DNA of 64,000 nucleotides, from NCBI GenBank assembly GCA_017161075.1, contig CP046174.1:4030001-4094000 (forward strand), given 5' to 3'. Position numbers and translations under genes: made by a program. Of the stretch, positions 35,007-42,620 are shown one piece after another; the first letter of the stretch is position 1; each line of letters begins with the position of its first letter. The notes below the pieces were generated by a model that saw nothing but the letters and a program-made list of their open reading frames with translations, ran no database searches and was not told the DNA's origin. The stretch is from Erysipelotrichaceae bacterium 66202529 (GTDB lineage Bacteria; Bacillota_I; Bacilli_A; Erysipelotrichales; Erysipelotrichaceae).

Positions 35007-35900
35007 CTATTTATAATCATTCATATTATATCCCAGCTCTGAAAAAATACGATTTTTCTCTGCGACTCCCTCCTGGATGTCCGGCAGATTTTCCAAAGCA
35101 AGAGACAGAAACAGCGTATCTACGATCAAAGACTGTACGATCAACGCAGTATGGCTTGCCAGTCTGAGATTATTTTCCACTGCGGATACAAACAGCGTTA
35201 CGGTAGCCTTATTGGCAAGCTCCTGATTGCCATATTGTGTAATTAAAATAATCTTCGCCTTTTTCTGATTTGCAATATTGATATACTGATGTGACTGGAC
35301 AGACTTTCCAAGGGTTGTAAAACAAATCAGAAGATCATCCTCTGCCATATTCAGATTCGATTCAAGCTGAAGATGCACATCCTCGTAATAAATAACAGGA
35401 ATATTCAGGCGCATAAACTTGATCTGCAGCTGTTTTACCAGCGTACTGCTGGCACCAAGACCGCTCAGATAAATTTTCCGTTTCTGTTGATTTGTTTCAC
35501 GTATCAGCTTGATAGCCTTATCCAGCTCCTGGGAATCAATGATATCCGTGGTGGATTGTACCGATGTTACAACAAAGGCACTCAGCTTTTTCAGCACGGT
35601 ATCCGGTGTATCACTCGGCATGATTTTATCCAGAATCATATCTGAATTTTCATTATAGAAATTAGCAGACAGATTCGCTGACAGAGAGAGCTTAAAATCA
35701 GAATATCCCTCACAGCCCAGCCTGCGGGCAAAGCGTATAATGGTAGCTTCACTCACCTCGGCCTGCAAGGATAAATCCTTCAGTGTGAAAGAAAGGATTT
35801 CCTGACTGTGATTCAGGACATACTCACCTAATTTTTTTTCCTTTGAAGATAGAAACGGCATAACCGATTCCAGGCTTGATATTATATTAACAGCTTGCAT
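35007..35900 (-). CDS. RpiR family transcriptional regulator
   Basis: A 297-residue RpiR regulator: N-terminal HTH (SFTLKDLSLQAEVSEATII, RFARRLGCEGYSDFKL) and a C-terminal SIS domain that binds sugar phosphates (SGLGASSTLVKQLQIKFMRL ... CFTTLGKSVQS). The start at 35900 has AAGGAG five bases upstream. It lies 219 bases downstream of the mannose-type PTS operon in the same direction and probably controls it; an AAGTA-TTAC-TACTT site in that operon's promoter is a candidate target. Confidence 0.9.
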   Translation of the reverse strand: MQAVNIISSLESVMPFLSSKEKKLGEYVLNHSQEILSFTLKDLSLQAEVSEATIIRFARRLGCEGYSDFKLSLSANLSANFYNENSDMILDKIMPSDTPDTVLKKLSAFVVTSVQSTTDIIDSQELDKAIKLIRETNQQKRKIYLSGLGASSTLVKQLQIKFMRLNIPVIYYEDVHLQLESNLNMAEDDLLICFTTLGKSVQSHQYINIANQKKAKIILITQYGNQELANKATVTLFVSAVENNLRLASHTALIVQSLIVDTLFLSLALENLPDIQEGVAEKNRIFSELGYNMNDYK

Positions 35901-36119
35901 ATACTCTCCTTCACTTGGCTCCAGCACCTCGGATGAAACCATCTACATTCATTTTCATAATCATACACTTATATTACCCATTCTACCAATGCAGTGGAAA
36001 AATTGCAATATATTCCCCATAAGGAAACCTGTGGATTCCTATGCGCAAAGGCTATTTTGTGCTGATATTGTAAAAATCCCATTGGTAATCATGGGAATTT
36101 TACTATGGAAATCATGTAT

Positions 36120-36770
36120 CTAACAGGCTTTGGTCTGCAGGGCTTTGAGAACCTCACTCAGATTATCATAAATACCGGTGCAGCGATTTTGTAAATCAGC
36201 TGTTGGTGGTATCAGATCCGGTACCATGATAGTGGAACAGTCGGCATTGAGCCCTGCATGCACCCCATGAATACCATCTTCGAAAACATAGCAATCCTCT
36301 GCCGGTAACCCCAGCAGCTTTGCGGCTAATAGGAAGATATCCGGTGCCGGCTTTCCATGCATTACCTGCTCTCCACTGACAACGACATCAAAATAGGAAG
36401 CGATTCCTGCCAGACACAGGTTATTTTTTATAAGCTGTATAGGGGCACTGCTTGCGACCGCCAGCTTTACCGAATTCCCTTTCAAATATTCCAATAGCTC
36501 GACAACTCCCTGCTTCATTGGAACCTTATGCGATAACGACCTTTGTGCATTACGAAACAATTCATCACATAGTCTTGGGGCATCCGCCTTTGGCCAATAG
36601 GCGTTTACAATAGCATGCATACGCTCCCCATTGGTTCCCCGCAGTGCATCCAGCATATGCGGATCTATTTGAAGATTATATTTATCAGCGATGGCATACC
36701 ATTCCTTATTATATACCAGTTCCGTATCAAACAGCAGTCCATCCATATCAAATATTGCTCCCTGTTTCAT
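36120..36770 (-). CDS. HAD superfamily phosphatase / beta-phosphoglucomutase-like
   Basis: A 216-residue HAD hydrolase of subfamily IA. Motif I is IFDMDGLLFDTE with nucleophile Asp8 and acid/base Asp10, a helical cap follows, motif II is VASSAP, motif III Lys is in GKPAPDIFLLAAK and motif IV is VFEDGIHGVHAG. It belongs to the group that includes beta-phosphoglucomutase and sugar-phosphate phosphatases such as YniC. Last gene of the mannose-type PTS operon, 11 bases after the 135-residue protein, so its substrate is probably the sugar phosphate made by that PTS or its oxidised form. Confidence 0.88.
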   Translation of the reverse strand: MKQGAIFDMDGLLFDTELVYNKEWYAIADKYNLQIDPHMLDALRGTNGERMHAIVNAYWPKADAPRLCDELFRNAQRSLSHKVPMKQGVVELLEYLKGNSVKLAVASSAPIQLIKNNLCLAGIASYFDVVVSGEQVMHGKPAPDIFLLAAKLLGLPAEDCYVFEDGIHGVHAGLNADCSTIMVPDLIPPTADLQNRCTGIYDNLSEVLKALQTKAC

Positions 36771-36781
36771 ATATTACTCCT

Positions 36782-37189
36782 TTACAATCCGGCAGAGCTT
36801 GCCTGCAGAAGAAGTAAGGAAAGATTCTCCTTGTGCCAAGGGGAAGCCAGTACATTTCTGCGCAGCTTATACTGAATACATCCCTGTTCTGTTTCTATTG
36901 TAAAAAGAAAATGAAACAGCCGTATGCGTATATCTGTAGACAAAATGTGTTCCCGGGGAATAAATTGCAGGGTATCCGCATGCGGGATCCCGTTGATATC
37001 ATCTATCGCCAGAATGGCAATTCCCTGTGCGTTGATATGCAGGATATGATCCTTCATGGTATGCATGATATCCCCAATTCCATTTTTATAGGCTCCCACA
37101 GAGGCCTTTATAGTTGCACATATTGACCCGTGTGCAGCATAGTCAATTCCCTGTTCTGTTAGAAGCTCTCTGATTTCCTCTTCCTTCAT
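36782..37189 (-). CDS. Unknown 135-residue protein in a mannose-type PTS operon
   Basis: Not recognised. A soluble protein with a short N-terminal helix (EEEIRELLTEQG) and then strand-rich sequence (GSICATIKASVG, HILHINAQGIAILAID, FHFLFTIETEQGCIQYKL), which looks like a PH-like beta-barrel. It has no membrane segment and no catalytic motif. The start at 37189 has AGAGG seven bases upstream; the longer frame would run back into the EIIA gene. Its place between EIIA and a HAD enzyme recalls the small accessory proteins (DUF956/ManO) of other mannose PTS operons, but the sequence does not match those. Confidence 0.7.
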   Translation of the reverse strand: MKEEEIRELLTEQGIDYAAHGSICATIKASVGAYKNGIGDIMHTMKDHILHINAQGIAILAIDDINGIPHADTLQFIPREHILSTDIRIRLFHFLFTIETEQGCIQYKLRRNVLASPWHKENLSLLLLQASSAGL

Positions 37190-37205
37190 TGCCGTACCTC
37201 TTACC

Positions 37206-37619
37206 TTATGATCCCTTGCGTTCAGCCAGCATTTTATTAAAATCCACAATGCCCTGTTGTCCGGTATTTACCAATGCTTCCCGCTTCATACCTGCTTCTC
37301 TGGAGCCGATGTATTCTAGTACCATACACAGATTCATTCCGGTTATCACGCTGATTTTTTCAGCATATACCGGATCCTGCAAAAGTCTTGCACTGCAGTT
37401 GCACGGAGAACCAAACAGCAGATCACAGAAAATCACAACACCGTCTCCGGTATCCACCTCCTGAATCGCTTCCTCCAGCGTTTTCATAAAATCCGTAATT
37501 TCCTCACCCGGTAAAAGACACAGCGCTCTGATTTGCTGCGGCTCACCGGAAAAAATGGTTAACGTATCCAGTAATCCCTCCGCCAGGCGTCCGTGGCTTG
37601 CCAATATGATTCCTTTCAT
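37206..37619 (-). CDS. PTS EIIA component, mannose family
   Basis: A 137-residue EIIA of the mannose/fructose/sorbose family. Phospho-His9 is in GIILASHGRLAEGLL, and VVIFCDLLFGSPCNCSARLL and VITGMNLCMVLEYI are the conserved loops. It is a separate polypeptide, not fused to EIIB. It takes phosphate from HPr and passes it to the EIIB encoded at 39304. AGGAGG lies ahead of the ATG. The 72-base gap to EIID holds a small CGGGCA...TGCCCG hairpin. Confidence 0.9.
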   Translation of the reverse strand: MKGIILASHGRLAEGLLDTLTIFSGEPQQIRALCLLPGEEITDFMKTLEEAIQEVDTGDGVVIFCDLLFGSPCNCSARLLQDPVYAEKISVITGMNLCMVLEYIGSREAGMKREALVNTGQQGIVDFNKMLAERKGS

Positions 37620-37691
37620 AGCCTTCCTCCTTGTACCTGCATCCTACGGGCATTCCCTGGAATTGCCCGTAGCATACAGAATGAAATGATA

Positions 37692-38513
37692 TTAAAACAG
37701 ACCGATAGCTGCACAAACCAATGCAATTACGATGGTGAAGAATACAAGCTTCGCCACACTGACATGCTTTTTGCTGATCAGATAGTAATAGATAAACAAG
37801 ACAGCAATAGACAGGATTCCCGGCATGATACCGTCAATTTTTTCCTGTACACTCAATGTCGCTTCATCAAAATTCGCTGTGATCGCAACAGCCAGATTTA
37901 CCATGGAAGCTGTAAGTGCCCCCATCATCGCCATACCAAGGATATTGGCTCCCTCAATGATATTGGTCATCAGCTTGCTGGACATGATATCCTTGATTGC
38001 TGATCTACCCTTTGTATAGGTCATTTTCGTAAAGATAATCAGTTCACCCAGCGTATACATCGTACCCAGAAGCAGCAGCCAGAAGCCGGCAATGGATCCG
38101 CCCTGTGCCAGAGAACAGGATGCAAGAATAAACAGTGTTGTTATCGTCCCGGCACTGAAGGAATCTCCCAATGCCGCAACCGGGCCCATCAAACCGGTTT
38201 TTACTGCTACGATAGATTCCGAAGGAATTGCATCCGGATTGTTTGCTTTTTCTTCTTCCATCGCCAGTGTTGTACCAAGAATCAGACCGCCTGCTGTAGC
38301 ATTTGTATTAAACAGCTCCAGATGCCGTTGCAGTGCAGGAATCATATCCTCCTTATTCGGATACAATTTCTTTAAAGCGGGAATCAAAGCATACGTATAT
38401 GCAATGGATTGCATACGCTCATAGTTCAGTGACATTTCCGTGGTGATATACCATCTGGCGATAACACGGTTGATATCTCGTTTCGTCAGTGATGTTTTTC
38501 TTTCCTCAGCCAT
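37692..38513 (-). CDS. PTS EIID component, mannose family
   Basis: A 273-residue EIID. It begins LTKRDINRVIARWYITTEMSL and contains YPNKEDMIPALQRHLELFNTN and the conserved VKTGLMGPVAALGDSF (each a separate conserved block). The C-terminal half has hydrophobic segments. With EIIC it forms the membrane channel of mannose-family PTS transporters. It lies three bases after EIIC. Confidence 0.92.
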   Translation of the reverse strand: MAEERKTSLTKRDINRVIARWYITTEMSLNYERMQSIAYTYALIPALKKLYPNKEDMIPALQRHLELFNTNATAGGLILGTTLAMEEEKANNPDAIPSESIVAVKTGLMGPVAALGDSFSAGTITTLFILASCSLAQGGSIAGFWLLLLGTMYTLGELIIFTKMTYTKGRSAIKDIMSSKLMTNIIEGANILGMAMMGALTASMVNLAVAITANFDEATLSVQEKIDGIMPGILSIAVLFIYYYLISKKHVSVAKLVFFTIVIALVCAAIGLF

Positions 38514-38516
38514 GTT

Positions 38517-39281
38517 CTATGCCCCCTCCTTTTCTCTTTCACGTTTTTCCAGCACGACAAGCACCGCTACGCAGCCCGCAACCAGACCGGCTGTCAGGGT
38601 ATTCAGCCCGACTGCCTTTACGATAATAAAGCCCAGTACTGTATATGGAATCATCTTCGGCTTACCAATCATATTCATAATCAGTGCAAAACCAATCGCA
38701 GGCATAACACCGCCGGCAACCTCCAAACCATGCATTACCCAGCTTGGTACAGAGTTCATAAAGGTAAGCATTGCATCCTGACCAAACATAACAATCAAAA
38801 ATACCGGTAAAAACAGTAATGGAATTTCAATCAGCGGTGGATATATGACAGCGCATCTTGTAATTCCGGATAGGTTTCCCTTCGCCGCAAATTCATCCGC
38901 GCGGTGTACGAATACAACATTGATCATTTTACGCAGGTTGGTGACAAAGGATCCCAGAAGCCCCATCGGAACAGCAAATGCAATCGCCTGCTCTGCAGTA
39001 AGACCCGTTGCCAGTGCAATCGGTATAACGGTTGTCGCGGCCAGTGCCGAGTCGGTTGGAAGATTTCCTCCCGGTGCGATAATGCCTGCAAATGCAGCCG
39101 CTATTCCTCCGCCGATAATCAGTCCCTTTGTCAAATCACCATAAATCAAACCAGCTACTACGCCTACTACGATGGGACTCGCGATAAAGAAAAATGCAAA
39201 ATATCCGCCAATCATCCCCCGGGCAATCCAATACATCAGCCCCATCGCTACTGCCATGATAACCAACTGTGTACCACTCAT
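38517..39281 (-). CDS. PTS EIIC component, mannose family
   Basis: A 254-residue EIIC with about seven to eight membrane helices. Family features are IGGGIAAAFAGIIAPGG, LPTDSALAATTVIPIALATG and the C-terminal GLVAGCVAVLVVLEKRERE. It is the membrane partner of EIID. The start has AGGGAGTGTG upstream, and the gene lies 22 bases after EIIB. The sugar cannot be told from the sequence. Confidence 0.92.
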   Translation of the reverse strand: MSGTQLVIMAVAMGLMYWIARGMIGGYFAFFFIASPIVVGVVAGLIYGDLTKGLIIGGGIAAAFAGIIAPGGNLPTDSALAATTVIPIALATGLTAEQAIAFAVPMGLLGSFVTNLRKMINVVFVHRADEFAAKGNLSGITRCAVIYPPLIEIPLLFLPVFLIVMFGQDAMLTFMNSVPSWVMHGLEVAGGVMPAIGFALIMNMIGKPKMIPYTVLGFIIVKAVGLNTLTAGLVAGCVAVLVVLEKREREKEGA

Positions 39282-39303
39282 AATAACCTCACACTCCCTT
39301 TCA

Positions 39304-39780
39304 TTATTTCAGTTTCTTTTCAATCGATCCAAGACTTACCGGATCATTCTCCGGTATCGGCTGTAAGAATACGTTCACACCCTCTGCTTTCATTTCGCAT
39401 AATTTTTCGTATTCCTCAGCGGAAAGTGCAACCCCCTGAACCACGGACTTGCGCTGTGCGCTGTTCTGTACTGCTCCGACATTCAGCTCCGGCAACTGAA
39501 GTCCGTTTTTATATACCGTATATGCGGATGCCACATCCTTAAAAATTAAAAGTACGGTGTCATCCTTGCGATCAATCGCTGTCTGAATATCCCCCAGCTT
39601 GACAATATCAACCTCACGGTCAGGTACTGCCATACGATAAATATCACCCATGAAAGGATCATCCACCAGGCTGTCATCTGCCAGTATCAAACGATCAACC
39701 GGACGGAATTTGATCCATTTTGCCACAATCTGTCCATGTACCATACGATAATCAACACGAACCATTTTCAGTTTGCCCAT
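39304..39780 (-). CDS. PTS EIIB component, mannose family
   Basis: A 158-residue EIIB of the mannose/fructose/sorbose family. The phospho-His is in VRVDYRMVHGQIVAKWIK, followed by RLILADDSLVDDPFMG and LNVGAVQNSAQRKSV. The length is typical of a stand-alone EIIB. It follows the oxidoreductase by 35 bases and starts the EIIB-C-D-A set. Confidence 0.93.
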   Translation of the reverse strand: MGKLKMVRVDYRMVHGQIVAKWIKFRPVDRLILADDSLVDDPFMGDIYRMAVPDREVDIVKLGDIQTAIDRKDDTVLLIFKDVASAYTVYKNGLQLPELNVGAVQNSAQRKSVVQGVALSAEEYEKLCEMKAEGVNVFLQPIPENDPVSLGSIEKKLK

Positions 39781-39815
39781 AGCTTTTCCTCTTTTCTTTT
39801 CACCCTGTGGGGTCT

Positions 39816-40838
39816 TTATCTTCTTTCGATTTTTACAACCTGGCGTGTATCTGCACTCTTGTGCACAGCCTCTGCAATCAGCTCTGCCTCCAGACCGTCA
39901 TTCAGATTTGCCACGAACGGCTTATCATGCAGGATGCAGTCCACAAAATCATTCAGCGGATCAATGCCAAAGCCAATGGCACGGCCGTTGTAGTTCTGAA
40001 TAAAGCAGATGTTTGGCGTGTATTGCTTTTTATCATCGAAGAATTCCACACCGCGCTTCTGGGAATCCACACGAATCATTGCATTTTCACAGAGAATTTC
40101 TGAACATCCATCGTCTGCTTTCGCAAAGCCGTTTGGCAGAATCCATGCATTTTCCACTGTCCAGGTACATCCGTTTTCAAATTCCAGAATTGCCGTAATA
40201 CTGTCGTAGGTATCGATACCCTTTTCCTTTAAAATCCCCTTATGGCCGACTGCATACACCTGTACGACCTCACAGCCCATATACCAGCGAATCAAATCAT
40301 AGCAGTGCGTTCCAACGAAATGGACAGGGCTGGAGCTGGATGACCAGTTCAGCCAGTTGATTGCGACATCATAGATGTTATCCATGCGCATATAGCCGCG
40401 TACCGGTTTTCCTGTCCCCTCATCTGCAAGCTTGTTTTTTACTGCTATGGATGCCGGATCCCAGCGTTTGTGGTAATCCACCATAACACGCACACCGGCT
40501 TTTTCTGCAGCCTCCATAATTTCATAGGCATCTGCGGAAGTCGTTGCGAGTGGTTTTTCCACCAGAACATCCTTTCCATGGCGAATCGCCGTCATGACAG
40601 GATCTTTATGGTAGGGATCCGGGGTTGCTACGGAAACTGCATCAATCTCCTCATGATTGAGCATTTCCTCCATGTCGTTATACGTTTTCACCTGATAATC
40701 CTGTGCTACCTTATCTGTGATTTCTTTCTTTAAATCACAGACTGCAACAAGATTAACATTGGGATTTGAAGTGTAGGCATCCAGGTGATTCTTCCCGTAA
40801 ATACCGGCTCCTACAACAGCAATATTCAGTTTTTTCAT
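39816..40838 (-). CDS. Gfo/Idh/MocA family oxidoreductase
   Basis: A 340-residue NAD(P)-dependent oxidoreductase. The Rossmann motif is NIAVVGAGIYGKNHLDAY, the family signature with the catalytic-site Lys is VLVEKPLATTSADA, and MVDYHKRWDP and FVGTHCYDLIRWYMG lie around the substrate pocket. It acts on sugars, sugar acids or inositols. As first gene of the PTS operon it probably oxidises a sugar or sugar phosphate delivered by that PTS. It follows a good promoter with an embedded palindrome. Confidence 0.9.
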   Translation of the reverse strand: MKKLNIAVVGAGIYGKNHLDAYTSNPNVNLVAVCDLKKEITDKVAQDYQVKTYNDMEEMLNHEEIDAVSVATPDPYHKDPVMTAIRHGKDVLVEKPLATTSADAYEIMEAAEKAGVRVMVDYHKRWDPASIAVKNKLADEGTGKPVRGYMRMDNIYDVAINWLNWSSSSSPVHFVGTHCYDLIRWYMGCEVVQVYAVGHKGILKEKGIDTYDSITAILEFENGCTWTVENAWILPNGFAKADDGCSEILCENAMIRVDSQKRGVEFFDDKKQYTPNICFIQNYNGRAIGFGIDPLNDFVDCILHDKPFVANLNDGLEAELIAEAVHKSADTRQVVKIERR

Positions 40839-40873
40839 ACGTTGCTCACCTTCCTTTAAGTATTGCTACCTAG

Positions 40874-40902
40874 AATATATCATAAAAGTAGTAATACTTC
40901 AA
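40874..40902 (-). promoter_or_regulatory. Promoter with embedded palindrome, mannose-type PTS operon
   Basis: Minus strand: TTGAAG (40897-40902), 17 bases, TATATT (40874-40879). The spacer contains AAGTA-TTAC-TACTT (40886-40899 region), an inverted repeat placed to bind a repressor such as the RpiR protein at 35007. A related GTAGTTTTACTTC lies just upstream. Confidence 0.65.
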
Positions 40903-41171
40903 TATATTTTTATAAATTTGTAGTTTTACTTCTTTTAGATATAAAAAAGACCATAAATATCATATGTAAGACCTTTCACCGTAATCATTGTTATATTCTG
41001 TGAAGAAATGCTTCATAAACAACTGTATACAGTCTATTGACTGCGAGTATCTGACACAGTTCTGCGATTGAAAACAGATCAAGAATGGTCAGAGCCTATA
41101 ATATGTGAAGCAAAAATTCATACATTTTTCAATCTCATGATGTATTCATAATAAAACAAAGGGTAATAAGA

Positions 41172-41210
41172 AAAACTGCCTCATTAAGATCGTAAGATCC
41201 CATAAAGCAG
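41172..41210 (-). terminator. Terminator of the first Rpn-type nuclease gene
   Basis: Minus strand: CTGC...GCAG at the base and GATC-TTAC-GATC at the tip, followed by TTTTTCTT. It lies 37 bases past the stop codon. The rest of 40903-41171 shows no gene. Confidence 0.75.
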
Positions 41211-41246
41211 CTTGTCATATGATATTCATTTTACATGACTGTTACA

Positions 41247-42167
41247 TTATGATGTTTCCTTCTTTATTTGTTCTTTTAAAGCATCCAGTGTTTCACAGGT
41301 AAATAATAAATCTGAAATCGCAGTGAGCTTATGGACTGTGAGTGTTTGTAACCATTCTGTGGCATCCTCATGATATTTTTTCTCAATCATCTGCTTCAGA
41401 AGCTGGCGTTCTCCTTCTTCCTTTCCTTTTTCGAGCCCCTCTTTATAGCTGTCATTCAAACCATTGCGATAGCGTGCTTCTCCCATCTGAATTGCCATTG
41501 CCGTTGACCATAGCTTGTCATTTTTCTGCATTTCCTTGTACTTTTCCACGAACACTTTCACCAGCCTTTCCTTCGTTTTTAGTATAGCATCATTTTCATT
41601 ATTTTCAAATAGGAAACACAACTGCTCAAAGTCATTCAACTTCAAAATTCCCTGCTTTCTTACCAGCTCATTAATCACCGGCAGATGTATGTAGCTGCGT
41701 TTTATCAGTGCCTTTTTATTCTCCACCTCTCCCTTTTCGGTACGCATTTGGTAATGATTCATCAGATTTTGATTATTCCATGGATATTCATCAATAAAAA
41801 TTATCTGATGTACAGGCTTCAATAGCTCATACTTCTCCCCGCTGTTTAACTGATCATTCAGCGCTCTTGCCCCATAAAATTCGAAACGCTTCTTTTCTGT
41901 TTCAGAAAACGTTGTCTGCATTTCGATACAAAACAGCTGGCCGTTTTCATCCTTTACGTGGACATCTAAAATAATCTTTTTCTTTCCGATGGTCATGGGA
42001 TCCAGATTAGGATTCATAACCGTACTTTCCTTAACCCGTATCCCAGTCACACGTTCAATAATGGTGTTGCGCGCAAAGATGGAGCCTTCATCCTCACGAG
42101 AGAGGGTGTACTTGAAGAACAAATCATTGCGGTAATTCAATACATCTTCTGGTTGTTTTCTTGTCAT
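41247..42167 (-). CDS. Rpn family PD-(D/E)XK nuclease/transposase-like protein
   Basis: A 306-residue protein of the Rpn (recombination-promoting nuclease, YhgA-like) family. Core sequence: YRNDLFFKYTLSREDEGS, IERVTGIRVKESTVMNPN, then the nuclease centre ILDVHVKDENGQLFCIEMQ with Asp and the ExQ motif, and EFYGARALNDQL. The C-terminus holds a helical KEGLEKGKEEGERQLLKQ segment. The ATG at 42167 is preceded by GAGGAA at seven bases. It has a close paralogue at 54168, and both share a conserved leader 33 bases ahead of the chosen start. Such proteins cut DNA in RecA-independent recombination; their cellular role is unsettled. Confidence 0.84.
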   Translation of the reverse strand: MTRKQPEDVLNYRNDLFFKYTLSREDEGSIFARNTIIERVTGIRVKESTVMNPNLDPMTIGKKKIILDVHVKDENGQLFCIEMQTTFSETEKKRFEFYGARALNDQLNSGEKYELLKPVHQIIFIDEYPWNNQNLMNHYQMRTEKGEVENKKALIKRSYIHLPVINELVRKQGILKLNDFEQLCFLFENNENDAILKTKERLVKVFVEKYKEMQKNDKLWSTAMAIQMGEARYRNGLNDSYKEGLEKGKEEGERQLLKQMIEKKYHEDATEWLQTLTVHKLTAISDLLFTCETLDALKEQIKKETS

Positions 42168-42199
42168 TTGACATTTCCTCGTTTCTGCAAGGTTATTCC

Positions 42200-42241
42200 T
42201 TACACTCTTATATACGAAAAGAAATGTTGTAATTCCTAAAA
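42200..42241 (-). promoter_or_regulatory. Conserved leader/promoter of Rpn gene 1
   Basis: 42 bases that match 55247-55288 at about 33 of 42 positions (hand count), both ending 33 bases before the start codon. Conserved blocks are TTACACT, ATACG, AAAGAAA and TCCTAAAA (plus strand). The minus strand gives TATATAAG as a likely -10. The 42242-42620 stretch upstream holds no gene that I can support. Confidence 0.55.
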
Positions 42242-42620
42242 TATGTTTAATTTTTTTATTTTTATAAAAAGCTGCATGCACTCCTGTTTCCCCACAACAG
42301 GTAATATTTCGTCATAAGAAAAAGGAAAAACTGCTATACGAACTAAATTTTTAAAAAGCTGCTCATAAGTAAATCTATGCAAATAAAAAACTGATTATCC
42401 GACACCACACCGGCCCTGTGTAATGTCATCCTATCAGCCTTTATCATGTAGTCCTTAGTTGTATAATCTGAAAAGCAGCTTTGCCACAACCACTCGCTTC
42501 CTACAAATCCCTGTTATATTTACAATAAACAAATTTTTATACTTGCAGCCTAAATTAGAAAGATATGCTATACGAAATTGAACCACCTATAAGCATTTCC
42601 TATTGAATATACTTACAATA

